From Cyanobium gracile PCC 6307 (GTDB taxonomy: Bacteria; Cyanobacteriota; Cyanobacteriia; PCC-6307; Cyanobiaceae), in assembly GCF_000316515.1 (NCBI RefSeq), contig NC_019675.1, forward strand, positions 1,761,964 to 1,825,963: a stretch of 64,000 nucleotides of DNA, written 5' to 3'. Numbering within the stretch: the first letter of the stretch is position 1; each line of letters opens with the position of its first letter. A program made the translations under genes and the position numbers. The notes beneath the pieces were generated by a model. That model worked only from the letters and a program-made list of their open reading frames with translations, was not told where the DNA came from and made no database searches. Shown piece after piece: positions 32,342 to 42,600 of the stretch.

Positions 32342-34645
32342 TCAGCCGACCGCGATGAGTCGGGACAGGAAGAAGGCCCAGGTGGTCGCGATACCGCCCA
32401 GCAGGTAATGGGCGACACCGACGGCACGGCCTTGGGTGATGGAGAGCGCCCGCGGTTGGATGGCGGGAGCCACCTTCAGCTTGTTGTGAGCCCAGACGAT
32501 GGACTCGATCAGTTCCTGCCAGTAGCCGCGGCCGCTGAAGAGGAACATGAGGCTGAAGGCCCAGACGAAGTGGGCACCCAGGAACATCAGACCGTAGGCG
32601 CTGGAGGACGAGCCGTAGCTGTTCAGCACCTGGGCAGCCTGAGCCCAGAGGAAGTCCCGGAGCCAGCCATTGATGGTGATGGCGCCCTGGGCGAAGTTGC
32701 CGTTGGTGATGTGCTGGACGCTGCCGTCGGCATTGACGGTGCCCCACACGTCGCTCTGCATCTTCCAGCTGAAGTGGAAAATGACGATCGACAGGGAGTT
32801 GTACATCCAGAACAGGCCGAGGAACACGTGGTCCCAGGCAGACACCTGACAGGTACCGCCACGGCCGGGGCCGTCGCAGGGGAAGCGGAAGCCCAGGTTC
32901 GCCTTGTCGGGGACGAGGCGGGAGCTGCGCGCATAGAGCACACCCTTCAGCAGGATCAGCACGGTGACGTGGATCGTGAAGGCGTGGATGTGGTGGACCA
33001 TGAAGTCGGCCGTTCCCAGGGGGATCGGCGCAGCGGCCACCTTGCCGCCGACGGCGACGACAGTGCCGTTGAACACTTCACTCACACCGGCCAGCGCATT
33101 GGGAGCGGTGGTGCCGGCGGCAGCGGCGTGCAGGCCCTGGATCCATTGCGCGAAGACGGGCTTCAGCTGGATCGCCGTGTCGCTGAACATGTCCTGGGGA
33201 CGTCCCAGGGCACTCATGGTGTCGTTGTGGATGTAGAGGCCGAAGCTGTGGAAGCCCAGGAAAATGCACACCCAGTTGAGGTGGCTGATCAGGGCATCAC
33301 GGGCTTTCAGCACCCGATCCAGAACGTTGTCGATGTTCTTGGCCGGGTCGTAGTCGCGGATGAGTGCGATGGCCGAGTGGGCACCGGCTCCGACGATCAG
33401 GAAGCCGCCGATCCACATGTGGTGGGTGAACAGCGACAGCTGGGTCGGGTAGTCGATACCGATGTAGGGATACGGAGGCATCGCATACATGTGGTGCGCC
33501 ACGATGATCGTGAGCGAACCGAACAGCGCCAGGTTGAGACCCAGCTGGGCGTGCCAGGAAGTGGTCAGGAATTCGTAAAGCCCATCGTGACCTTTGGGCG
33601 CGGGGAACAGCAGGGGATCGCCCTTCTGGCCCTCGAGAATTTCCTTGATGCTGTGGCCGATGCCCCAGTTGGTGCGGTACATGTGGCCAGCCACGATGAA
33701 CAACACCGCGATCGCCAGGTGGTGATGGGCGATGTCGGTCATCCAGAGGCTGCCGGTCACAGGATTCAGACCACCCTTGAAGGTGAGGAAATCGCTGTAG
33801 GCGGCCCAGTTGCCGGTGAAGAAGGCGGAGATCCCCGCACCGAAGCCGGGGAACAACTGGGTCAGCAGATCCTGGTTGAGAAACTCGTGGGGGAGCGGGA
33901 TGTCGGCCACCGAAGCGATGGTCTTGCCGTTCAACACCAGCGGGCTGCCGGCGTCGATGGCGTCCATCAACTGGGTGGTGGGCAGCGACACGTGCAGCAG
34001 GTGACCTGTCCAGGACAGGGACCCGAGCCCGAGCAGGCCGGCCAGGTGGTGGTTGAGCATGGACTCAACGTTCTGGAACCACTCCAGCTTCGGCGCTGCC
34101 TTGTGGTAATGGAAGACACCGGCGTTGAGCATGAGGCCGGCCATCACCAGGGCACCGATGGCGGTGCAGAGGAGCTGGAACTCGTTGGTGAAACCCCAGG
34201 CTCTCCACACGTGGAAGAGGCCGGAGGTGATCTGAATGCCGTGGAAGCCGGCACCCACATCGCCATTGAGAATTTCCTGGCCGAAGATCGGCCAGACCAC
34301 CTGGGCACTGGGTTTGACGTGCAAGGGGTCGGCCAGCCAGCCGGTGTAGTTGGAGAAGCGGGCTCCGTGATAGAAGGCGCCGCTCAGCCAGATGAAGATG
34401 ACGGCCAGATGGCCGAAGTGAGCGCTGAAGATCTTCCGGGAGACCTCTTCAAGATCGCTCGTGTGGCTGTCGAAATCGTGAGCGTTGGCGTGGAGGTTCC
34501 AAATCCAGGTGGTGGTTTTGGGACCTTTGGCGAGGGTGCGATCGAAGTGCCCGGGCTTGCCGAGAACATCGAAGTCGACGGGAACGGGGTTCCGGTCAAC
34601 CATGTCCTTCGCCTTGTTCCCACGCTCTGGTGGGCTGATGGTCAT
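32342..34645 (-). CDS. psaA: Photosystem I P700 apoprotein A1 (PsaA)
   Basis: Partner of PsaB in the PSI core. The 767-residue product begins [20 protein letters not shown] and has [20 protein letters not shown] near residue 57. The FX ligand loop [18 protein letters not shown] lies near residue 585, followed by the P700 and A0 helices with [20 protein letters not shown] near the end. Length is normal for cyanobacteria. ATG start at 34645. A long leader of about 190 bases and a candidate promoter lie upstream, in keeping with the light-regulated psaAB leader known from other cyanobacteria. Confidence 0.99.
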   Translation of the reverse strand: MTISPPERGNKAKDMVDRNPVPVDFDVLGKPGHFDRTLAKGPKTTTWIWNLHANAHDFDSHTSDLEEVSRKIFSAHFGHLAVIFIWLSGAFYHGARFSNYTGWLADPLHVKPSAQVVWPIFGQEILNGDVGAGFHGIQITSGLFHVWRAWGFTNEFQLLCTAIGALVMAGLMLNAGVFHYHKAAPKLEWFQNVESMLNHHLAGLLGLGSLSWTGHLLHVSLPTTQLMDAIDAGSPLVLNGKTIASVADIPLPHEFLNQDLLTQLFPGFGAGISAFFTGNWAAYSDFLTFKGGLNPVTGSLWMTDIAHHHLAIAVLFIVAGHMYRTNWGIGHSIKEILEGQKGDPLLFPAPKGHDGLYEFLTTSWHAQLGLNLALFGSLTIIVAHHMYAMPPYPYIGIDYPTQLSLFTHHMWIGGFLIVGAGAHSAIALIRDYDPAKNIDNVLDRVLKARDALISHLNWVCIFLGFHSFGLYIHNDTMSALGRPQDMFSDTAIQLKPVFAQWIQGLHAAAAGTTAPNALAGVSEVFNGTVVAVGGKVAAAPIPLGTADFMVHHIHAFTIHVTVLILLKGVLYARSSRLVPDKANLGFRFPCDGPGRGGTCQVSAWDHVFLGLFWMYNSLSIVIFHFSWKMQSDVWGTVNADGSVQHITNGNFAQGAITINGWLRDFLWAQAAQVLNSYGSSSSAYGLMFLGAHFVWAFSLMFLFSGRGYWQELIESIVWAHNKLKVAPAIQPRALSITQGRAVGVAHYLLGGIATTWAFFLSRLIAVG

Positions 34646-35068
34646 CGAGACGTTCCTCGAGGGACGGGGTCGAGGTGGAGGTCCACCCCTTCGACGGGCA
34701 CTGGGGAGAGGTCAAGGGACCGTCCCAGGCCCATCGGTGGGCCCCATGGCCGGGAAGCCCCGACCATGGGCACCAGTCGCGAGGTGGGGGAAATCCCTTG
34801 CCACGACTGGGGCTTTGGGCCCCGAAAGGGGACCGCTGGCGGAAGTATAGGGGTCGAAAACAAGGCGATTCGGTCGCCAGTTACAAAGGTTTAATCCCAG
34901 CGGTTCCAAGGCTGCGACAGCGGTCTGGCGACATGTTGTCAACAATGTAACAATCGAGAAAACGACGGGGTTTCTATAACTCCTTGCTGCATTTTGCAGC
35001 GATTTCAACAGTCGATCAGCCCTCCACGGGCCCCGACGCAGAATGGCGCCACGAACGACGGAGCGCGC
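34646..35068. other. psaA upstream region
   Basis: 423 bases between the divergent psaA and secreted-protein genes. The part next to psaA is GC-rich with several short hairpins and is probably mRNA leader. The part from about 34857 to 34990 is clearly richer in A and T than its surroundings and should hold the promoters. No gene is seen. Confidence 0.6.
34844..34849 (-). promoter_or_regulatory. Candidate -10 box of the psaAB promoter
   Basis: TATACT on the minus strand is a near-consensus -10 element about 195 bases before the psaA ATG. It lies just downstream of the GGCGACCGAATCGCC inverted repeat and the A/T-rich stretch. A TTGACA-like hexamer occurs further upstream near 34937, too far to pair with it, so a second promoter is possible. 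Confidence 0.4.
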
Positions 35069-36358
35069 GTGGGCGACAGGGAAGTGGGGCGTGGCGCCGC
35101 GGAACGGGCGGTCCGTAGGTACTTCTGCCGAGCGGGCCTGATCGCGGCCGCCCTACTGCTGGTGCTCACCCTGGCGCCGACTGCCGCTCTCGCCTTCTCC
35201 CTTCCGGGTCGACGGTCACCCGCCGCGGCCCCAGCCACCCCTGCCATGGGACGCTCCAGCCAGCAGGAGGTGGCCCCGCCCCTGGCGGTGCAGCAGCTGC
35301 AGGAGGCCCTGGAGGCACGACGCCCCCGGGTGGAGATCGTCTCCCCCGCCGACGGTGCCCTGCTGCCGGCGGGTCCCTGGACCCTGCAGCTGCGGGTGGA
35401 GGACTGGCCCCTGGTGGATGCCGGCCCCCTCGGTCTCGGCCCCCACCTGGTGGTGCAGCTGGATGGGGATCCCCCCCTGCCGCTGACCGCCACCTCCACC
35501 ACGATGCGGCCGCTGGAACCCGGCAGCCATCGCTTGACCGTCTATGCCGCCAGACCCTGGGGTGAGGCGGTGAAGAGCCCCGGGGCCCAGCGCCAGATCC
35601 GGCTGCACAGGGTTGCGGCCAATCCCCTCGGCCAGCCCGCCCCGGGCACCCCCCAGCTGATCGCCGTCAGTCCCCGGGGGACGGCGGCCACCACGCCGCT
35701 GCTGCTCGACTGGCTGCTGCTGGAGGCCCCCCTGCAGAACCTGCGCAGCGGCGATGGCAGCTGGCGGCTGCGGATCAGCATCAACGGCGACAGCTTCCTG
35801 GTGGATCGCCAGACGCCCCTCTGGCTGGAGGGCTGGCGCACCGGCAGCAATGCGGTCCTGTTCGACCTGCTCGACGGCCTGGGCGAGCCCCTCAATCCCC
35901 CCTTCAACAGCCTGGTGGGTGAGGTGATCCTGGAGCCCGGCGGCGAAGCGCCCCGTTGGCAGAAGGGACGGCTGACCCCCTCGGAGCTGGCGATCCTGCT
36001 GGGTGAGGCCCCGCCGCCGCCGGCTCCTGAGCCCGAGCAGGCGACGGAATCCGACGCGACCCCTGCCCCTGAGGCCACGACGATGGCGGAGCCGACGCCA
36101 CCGCAGGAGACGGAGGAGCCGCAGTTGCTGGAGCCCCAGGTGATGGAGCCGGAGACCACCGGGCCGGAGGACGCTGCAGCTCCGGAGAGCGACCCGGATA
36201 TCCCCGACCCGGCCGAGGGGCCGGCCCCGCAGGGGAGCCCGGTGGCGGCCGGCAGCGCAGCGGATGGCAGCACAGCGGATGGCAGCGCGGCCGCCGGCCC
36301 CCTGGACACCGCGGACAGCCAGGGGCCGGCCCCCCTCGACGGGGGGGTGACCCCTTGA
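35069..36358 (+). CDS. Secreted or membrane-anchored protein of unknown function
   Basis: I do not recognise this family. The 429-residue product (from the GTG at 35069) has a short basic N-terminus, then a hydrophobic stretch AGLIAAALLLVLTLAPTAAL ending in an AxA-like cleavage site: a signal peptide or anchor. Residues 80-300 form a beta-rich domain (RVEIVSPADGALLPAGPWTL; LEPGSHRLTVYAARPWGEAV) that looks immunoglobulin-like. The last 130 residues are a disordered tail rich in Pro, Glu, Ala and Gly. A TTG at 34994 and a GTG at 35084 are other starts. Its end overlaps the cobJ start, so the two are co-transcribed. It lies divergent from psaA. Confidence 0.75.
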   Translation: MGDREVGRGAAERAVRRYFCRAGLIAAALLLVLTLAPTAALAFSLPGRRSPAAAPATPAMGRSSQQEVAPPLAVQQLQEALEARRPRVEIVSPADGALLPAGPWTLQLRVEDWPLVDAGPLGLGPHLVVQLDGDPPLPLTATSTTMRPLEPGSHRLTVYAARPWGEAVKSPGAQRQIRLHRVAANPLGQPAPGTPQLIAVSPRGTAATTPLLLDWLLLEAPLQNLRSGDGSWRLRISINGDSFLVDRQTPLWLEGWRTGSNAVLFDLLDGLGEPLNPPFNSLVGEVILEPGGEAPRWQKGRLTPSELAILLGEAPPPPAPEPEQATESDATPAPEATTMAEPTPPQETEEPQLLEPQVMEPETTGPEDAAAPESDPDIPDPAEGPAPQGSPVAAGSAADGSTADGSAAAGPLDTADSQGPAPLDGGVTP

Positions 36359-38205
36359 GCGACCCGACGCGGCGACACATCGGCCTGGGCTTCAGTCCCA
36401 CGGCCACCGCGATGCTGCAGCGGCTGCGCCAGGCCGGCCTGCTCCACGTGGTCCGGGAGGCGGAGGCGGAGGCGGAGGCCTCCGGGCCGTGGCTGGCGCG
36501 GCAGTGGGGGACGGCCGACGCGGTGGTGGCCGTGGGGGCCTGCGGACTGGTGACCCGGCTGATCGCCCCCCTGATCAGCGACAAACAGAGCGATCCCGCC
36601 GTGCTGGTGGTGGACCCCCGGGGTCGCTTCGTCGTGCCCCTGCTGGGGGGCCACGGCGCTGGCGGCGACCGGCTCGCCGAGGAGATCGCCGCCCTGGTCG
36701 GTGGCCAGGCCGTGCTCACCGGTGCCGGCGCCTCCCTGGGCCGACTGCCCCTGGATGCCTTCGGCCAGGCCTGGGGCTGGCGCCGCGGGGCCGGTGACTG
36801 GAGGGGGCTGATGGTGCAGGCGGCCGGCGGTCTCCCCCCCTTCCTGAGTCAGGAGGCGGGCACGACGCTGTGGCAGGGGCTGGAGGCCGCCGGCAGCGGC
36901 AAGGACAACAGCGACGGGGACGACAGCAACCAGGCCGACGGCGAGGCAGCCCTGGTGATCGGGCCCCGCAGCGGCGCGGGCTGCCGCTGGCATCCCCCCA
37001 GCCTCTGGCTGGGCATCGGCTGCGAGCGGGACACGAGTCTGCCGGTGCTGGAACGGCTGGTGGCGGAAGGCCTGGCGCAGCAGGGACTGGCCCGGGAGGC
37101 CGTGGCCGGCCTGGCCAGCATCGATCGCAAGGGGGATGAACCCGCCCTGCTGGCCCTGGCGGAGCAGCACGGCTGGCCCCTGCGCCTCTACGACGCCTCC
37201 ACCCTGGCGGCGGTCGCCGTGCCCCACCCCTCGGAGGCCGTGGCCCGGGAGATGGGCACGCCCAGCGTGGCCGAAGCCGCCGCCCTGCAGGCCGCGTCGG
37301 AGGCGGCTTCGGAGGCGGGCCAGCCTCTGACCCACCTGGCGGGAACGGCGCCCCGGTTGCTGGTGGAGAAGCGGATCGGCCGTGCCGCCAGCGGGGAGCG
37401 GGGTGCCGCCACCCTGGCGGTGGCCCTAGCCGCCCGCCAGTGGGCCCCGCAGCGCGGCAGCCTGCATCTGGTGGGCAGCGGTCCGGGGCCGATCGATCTG
37501 CTCAGCGGCGATGCCCGTCGGGCCCTGGCCGCAACAACGGTGTGGGTGGGCTACGGGCTCTACCTCGACCTGCTGGAACCCCTGCGGCGCCCCGACCAGC
37601 TGCGCCGCGAGGGCCGGCTGACGGAGGAGCGGGCCCGTTGCGCCGAGGCCATCGACCTGGCCCGCCAGGGCCTCGACGTGGCCCTGATCTCCTCCGGGGA
37701 CAGCGGCATCTACGGCATGGCGGGGCTGGCGCTGGAGCTCTGGCTGCAGCTGCCGGTCCTCGACCGGCCGGCCTTCACGGTGCACCCGGGCCTGTCGGCC
37801 CTGCAGCTGGCCGCCGCCCGGGCCGGTGCCCCGCTGATGCACGACTTCTGCACCATCAGCCTCAGCGACCGCCTCACCCCCTGGGAGGTGATCGAACGGC
37901 GGCTGAAGGGGGCCGCCAGCGGCGATTTCGTCGTGGCTCTCTACAACCCCCGCTCCCTCGGCAGGCCGTGGCAGCTGGGCCGGGCCATCGAACTGCTGGT
38001 CGAGGGCCGGCCGGCCAGCACGCCGGTGCTGCTGGCCCGCCAGCTGGGGCGCGCCGAAGAGGCGCTCAGCCTCCACACCCTGGGCAACCTGCCCGAGGAC
38101 CAGGTGGACATGCTGACCCTGGTGCTGGTGGGCAACAGCTCCACCCGGGTCCAGGATGGCCGCATGGTCACCCCGCGGGGCTATCCGGGGGCAGCCCTGG
38201 CCTGA
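36355..38205 (+). CDS. cobJ: CbiG-CbiH fusion: precorrin-3B C17-methyltransferase
   Basis: Works in the corrin-ring part of (pseudo)cobalamin synthesis. Of 616 residues, about 1-340 is CbiG-like (AVGACGLVTRLIAPLISDK; VPLLGGHGAGGDRLAEEIA; LWLGIGCERDTS), which opens the delta-lactone. About 365-616 is the SAM-dependent C17-methyltransferase CbiH/CobJ (LHLVGSGPGPIDLLSGDA; ALISSGDSGIYGMAGLALE; TLVLVGNSSTRV). This fusion is common in cyanobacteria. Start is the TTG at 36355, overlapping the upstream stop (TTGA), which suggests translational coupling. Residues 180-195 hold an Asp/Ser/Asn-rich insert. Confidence 0.94.
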   Translation: MSDPTRRHIGLGFSPTATAMLQRLRQAGLLHVVREAEAEAEASGPWLARQWGTADAVVAVGACGLVTRLIAPLISDKQSDPAVLVVDPRGRFVVPLLGGHGAGGDRLAEEIAALVGGQAVLTGAGASLGRLPLDAFGQAWGWRRGAGDWRGLMVQAAGGLPPFLSQEAGTTLWQGLEAAGSGKDNSDGDDSNQADGEAALVIGPRSGAGCRWHPPSLWLGIGCERDTSLPVLERLVAEGLAQQGLAREAVAGLASIDRKGDEPALLALAEQHGWPLRLYDASTLAAVAVPHPSEAVAREMGTPSVAEAAALQAASEAASEAGQPLTHLAGTAPRLLVEKRIGRAASGERGAATLAVALAARQWAPQRGSLHLVGSGPGPIDLLSGDARRALAATTVWVGYGLYLDLLEPLRRPDQLRREGRLTEERARCAEAIDLARQGLDVALISSGDSGIYGMAGLALELWLQLPVLDRPAFTVHPGLSALQLAAARAGAPLMHDFCTISLSDRLTPWEVIERRLKGAASGDFVVALYNPRSLGRPWQLGRAIELLVEGRPASTPVLLARQLGRAEEALSLHTLGNLPEDQVDMLTLVLVGNSSTRVQDGRMVTPRGYPGAALA

Positions 38206-38223
38206 GGGCGAGAAGAAAAAGAA

Positions 38224-38297
38224 TCGGGATGACAGGATTCGAACCTGCGGCCCCTTCGTCCCGAACGAAGTGCGCTACCAAGCTGCGCCACATCCCG
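38224..38297 (-). tRNA. tRNA-Pro (CGG anticodon)
   Basis: The minus strand folds into a 74-base tRNA. The acceptor stem CGGGATG/CATCCCG has discriminator A, and the D-arm is GGCGCAGCTTGGTAGCGC. The anticodon loop TTCGGGA gives CGG, and the T-arm is GGTTCGAATCC. No CCA is encoded. It sits between cobJ and lipA on the opposite strand. Confidence 0.96.
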
Positions 38298-38382
38298 ATG
38301 GCCAGACTTTAGGGGATGGGCTGCAGCCGACCGGTGCCCCGGGCGTCCGGAGTGTCCTGCCTACAGTTCGCAGAGCCCAGCG

Positions 38383-39285
38383 ATGCCCGTGACCGTCAGC
38401 GACCCCCGGCCCGCCCCCGCCAAGCCGCCCTGGCTGCGGGTCAAGGCACCGCAGCGGGAACGGATCGGGGCGGTGGCGGACCTGCTGGTCGACCTCAAGC
38501 TCAACACGGTCTGCCAGGAGGCCAGCTGCCCGAACATCGGCGAGTGCTTCGCCGGTGGCACCGCCACCTTCCTGATCATGGGGCCGGGCTGCACCCGGGC
38601 CTGCCCCTACTGCGACATCGACTTCGACCGCAGCGTGCGGGCCCTGGACCCCACCGAGCCCGAGCGCCTCGGGGAAGCCGTGCGGCGCCTGGGCCTCAGC
38701 CATGTGGTGATCACCTCGGTCAACCGGGACGACCTGCCCGACGGCGGCGCCAGCCAGTTCGTGGCCTGCATCGAGGCGGTGCGGCGCACATCCCCCCTCA
38801 CCACGATCGAGATCCTGCTGCCCGATCTGTGCGGCGCCTGGGAAGCCCTGGCGGCGGTGATGGCGGCGGCGCCGGAGGTGCTCAACCACAACATCGAGAC
38901 CGTGCCCCGGCTCTACCGGCAGGTGCGGCCCCAGGGGGTCTACGAACGTTCGCTGGAGCTGCTGCGCCGGGTCCGTGAGGGCTGGCCGCGCACCTACACG
39001 AAATCAGGGCTGATGGTGGGCCTGGGGGAAAGCGACGACGAGGTCCGCGCCGTGATGGCCGATCTGCGCGCCCACGCCGTCGACATCGTCACCATCGGCC
39101 AGTACCTCTCCCCCGGCCCGAAACATCTGCCGGTGCAGCGCTTCGTCTCCCCGGAGGTGTTCGAAAGCTTCCGCCGCCATGGGGAAGACGACCTGGGCTT
39201 CCTCCAGGTGGTGAGCAGTCCGCTCACCCGCAGCAGCTACCACGCCGGCGAGGTGCGGCGCCTGATGCGGGAGCACCCCCGCTGA
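38383..39285 (+). CDS. lipA: Lipoyl synthase
   Basis: Radical SAM enzyme that inserts two sulfurs into octanoyl groups on lipoate-dependent enzymes such as pyruvate dehydrogenase and the glycine cleavage system. The auxiliary cluster ligands are Cys44, Cys49 and Cys55 ([12 protein letters not shown]); the SAM cluster is Cys70, Cys74 and Cys77 (CTRACPYC). The C-terminal RSSYHAGE supplies the conserved Ser ligand. 300 residues, normal length. ATG start at 38383, 16 bases after a TACAGT hexamer. Read away from the tRNA-Pro gene. Confidence 0.97.
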   Translation: MPVTVSDPRPAPAKPPWLRVKAPQRERIGAVADLLVDLKLNTVCQEASCPNIGECFAGGTATFLIMGPGCTRACPYCDIDFDRSVRALDPTEPERLGEAVRRLGLSHVVITSVNRDDLPDGGASQFVACIEAVRRTSPLTTIEILLPDLCGAWEALAAVMAAAPEVLNHNIETVPRLYRQVRPQGVYERSLELLRRVREGWPRTYTKSGLMVGLGESDDEVRAVMADLRAHAVDIVTIGQYLSPGPKHLPVQRFVSPEVFESFRRHGEDDLGFLQVVSSPLTRSSYHAGEVRRLMREHPR

Positions 39286-39338
39286 GAACGACGGGATCCC
39301 GATGCAGGATTGGGAACCCGCCGCCCGGTGGTCCGGTC

Positions 39339-39596
39339 ATGAGCAAATTTGCCGGCGGCCGCGGCCTGCTGCTGGCCCTGCTCGCGCCGGTGGAGCCGGC
39401 CCTGGCCGTGCCCCACCTCTACACGGATGTGGTGCTGGGGGTGGACGACCTCAGGGCCTGGGTAGACAACGCCAGCCTGCCCATGGCCCTGTCGATCAGC
39501 TGCAGCAGCCAGCTGGGTGCCGCTTCGATCGCCGTGGCCGGCATGAACAACGACGACACCTTCGCCGCCTTCCAGAAGGTCTACGACGACTTCTGA
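39339..39596 (+). CDS. Small hypothetical protein
   Basis: An 85-residue open frame with ATG start, 53 bases after lipA and convergent with glutamate synthase. I do not recognise it. The N-terminus (MSKFAGGRGLLLALLAPVEP, then ALA) resembles a weak signal peptide. The rest is acidic and ends NDDTFAAFQKVYDDF. Its amino acid composition is more protein-like than the other frames in this gap, but the reading is uncertain. Confidence 0.45.
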   Translation: MSKFAGGRGLLLALLAPVEPALAVPHLYTDVVLGVDDLRAWVDNASLPMALSISCSSQLGAASIAVAGMNNDDTFAAFQKVYDDF

Positions 39597-39623
39597 GCCT
39601 GGCCCGCTCAACCGCAGACCTGC

Positions 39624-42600
39624 TCAGGCCGCCACCGCTTCCCGCTCCGCCAGACCCACCGCGGCTTTCTCGCTGGGGGGGACCAGCACCCGGAAGCGGG
39701 CCTTCCAGGCGGGCCAGTCCGCCAGGATCGCCGCCGCCCTGGCGCTGCCGGTGGCCTGCAGGTGGGCCTCTAGCAGGGGCAGCAGCAGCGCCTCCTGTTC
39801 GGGGGTGGTGAGGGGCACCAGCGCCACCGACTCGGGGTTGAGGCGGGCCGCCAGACCTCCGGTCTCGTCGAGCAGGAAGGCCACACCGCCGGTCATGCCG
39901 GCAGCCACGTTGCGGCCAGTGCTGCCCAGCACCACCACCACGCCGCCGGTCATGTACTCGCAGCAGTGGTCACCGACGCCCTCCACCACGGTGCGGGCGC
40001 CGCTGTTGCGCACGGCGAAGCGCTCGCCGGCCCGGCCGAGGGCGAACAGCTCCCCGCCCGTGGCGCCGTAGAGGCAGGTGTTGCCGAGGATCACCTGGGC
40101 GCCGGGGTCACGGACGGCGGCCGGCGGCACCACGGTGATGCGGCCGCCGTTGAGGCCCTTGCCCACGTAGTCGTTGGCCTCGCCCACCAGGCGCAGGTCC
40201 ATGCCCTGGAGCACGAAGGCGCCGAAGCTCTGGCCCGCGGCACCGTGGAAAGTGAGGGCGAGGCCCCCCTGGAAGCCGGTGTTGCCATGCAGGGCGGCGA
40301 TCTCGCCGGACAGCCGGGCCCCCACACTGCGGTCGGTGTTGACGATCGTCAGCTGACGCACGACATGGCCGTGGGAGTCGATCGCCGCTCGCACCTCGGG
40401 GTCGGCGAGCAGGGCGTCCTCCAGCACGGGTCCGTTGCCGTGGGCCTCGTCGTCGTGCTTCAGCCAGCCGCGGTCGGCGGCGGCGGGGATCGGATCGAGC
40501 AGGCAGGAGAGATCGAGGGCGCTGGTCTTGGTGAGGCGGATGGCACGGGGCGCCAGCAGATCGGTGCGGCCGATCAGGTCCTCGAGCCGGGCCACCCCCA
40601 GCACGCTCAGCAGCTGGCGCACCTCCTCGGCCACGAAGACGAAGAAATTGACGACGTGCTCGGGCAGGCCGGTGAAGCGCTTGCGCAGGGCCTCCTTCTG
40701 GGTGGCGACCCCCACCGGGCAGTTGTTGGTGTGGCAGACGCGGGCCATGATGCAGCCCTCGGCGATCATGGCCACTGAGCCGAAGCCGAATTCCTCGGCC
40801 CCCAGCAGGGCAGCGATCAGCACGTCCCAGCCGCTCTTGAGGCCTCCGTCGGCTCGCAGCAGCACCCGGTCCCGCAGGCCGTTCTCCAGCAGGCTGCGGT
40901 GCACCTCGGTCAGCCCCAGCTCCCAGGGGCTGCCGGCGTGCTTGATCGAACTCAGCGGCGAGGCGCCGGTGCCGCCGTCGTGGCCGGAGATCTGGATCAC
41001 ATCGGCGTTGGCCTTGGCCACACCGGCGGCGATGGTGCCGATGCCGATCTCGGCCACCAGCTTCACGGAGACCCGGGCGGCGGGGTTCACCTGGTGCAGG
41101 TCGTGGATCAGCTGGGCCAGATCCTCGATCGAATAGATGTCATGGTGGGGCGGCGGTGAGATCAGCGGCACGCCCGCCTTGCTGTTGCGCAGCCAGGCGA
41201 TGTAGGCGTCCACCTTGGGACCGGGCAGCTGGCCGCCCTCGCCGGGCTTGGCGCCCTGGGCCACCTTGATCTCCAGCTGGCGGCCGCTGCGCAGATAGGC
41301 CGGGGTGACGCCGAAGCGGCCCGAGGCGATCTGCTTGATGGCGGAGCAGGCGCTGTCGCCGTTGCGGAGCCCGCGCAGGGTGGGAAGCGTGGGGGAATGG
41401 CCCTCGCCGTCGACGTCGTCGAGGGGGTGGTACCGGGCCGGATCCTCACCGCCCTCGCCGCAGTTGCTCTTGCCGCCGATGCGGTTCATGGCCACCGCGA
41501 GCACTTCGTGGGCCTCCCGGGAGAGGGCCCCCAAGCTCATTCCGCCGGTGCAGAAGCGGCTGCAGATGCTCTCCACGCTTTCCACCTGCTCGATCGGCAG
41601 GGGCACCGGCGCCGGGCGCAGCTCGAGCAGGTCGCGCAGCGCCGTGACGGGGCGGTTCTCCAGCAGGGTGCGGTAGGTGGAGAAGTGGTCGTAGCCGGGG
41701 CCCGCCGCCACGGCGGCGTGCAGGGCCTTGGACATCTCCGGGTTGTTGAGGTGGAACTCCCCGCCGGTGCGGTACTGCACGAAGCCCATGAATTCCAGCT
41801 TGGTGCGGTTCAGCTCCGGGTAGGCCTTGGCGTGGAAGGCCAGGGTCTCGCTGGCCAGATCCTGGAGGCTGAGGCCGGCGACCCGGCTGGTGGTTCCGGT
41901 GAAGGCCCGATCGATCAGATCGGCACCGATGCCGATGGCTTCGAAGATCTGGGCGCCGTGGTAGCTGGCGAGCAGGGAGATGCCGATCTTGGAGAGGATC
42001 TTGCGCAACCCCTCCTCCAGGGCTTTGCGCACGTTGGACTGGGCCGTGTCGGCTTCGAGGCGGGGGAGCTTGCCCCGCTCGATCATCGACTGGGTGCGGG
42101 GATGGGCCAGCCAGTGGCGGGTGGTCTCCCAGGTGAGCCACGGGCAGACGGCGCTGGCGCCGTAGCCGATCAGACAGGCGAGGTGGTGGGTGCTCCAGCA
42201 CTGGGCGGTGTCCACCACCAGGGAGCACTGCAGGCGCAGGCCGAGCCTCAGCAGATGGTGATGCACGGCCCCCACCCCCAGCAAGGGAGGAATGGCCGTG
42301 GTGCCGGGGCTGATGCCGCCATCAGCGCGGTCGGAGAGGACCAGGATCTGGGAGCCGCTGCGCACGGCCGCCTCCGCTTCGAAGCAGAGCCGATGCAGGG
42401 CCTGCTCCAGCCCATCGGGGCCGCTGGCCACCGGCAGGAGGGTGGAGAGGGTGGTGAGCCCGAGGCCGTGGGAACCGAGATCCTCCAGTTCGGCCTCATT
42501 GAGCACCGGGGTGGTGAGGTGCAGCACGGCAGCGCCGGAGGCATCGGGCCGCAGGGCCGAACCGCGCCGGCCCAGGTGCATCTCCAGGCTCATGACCAGC

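Noticed and set aside
39302..39811. Alternative 169-codon plus-strand frame behind lipA
   Set aside because: It runs into the 3' end of glutamate synthase on the other strand and is Pro/Arg/Ala-rich; the 85-codon frame at 39339 is the better candidate.
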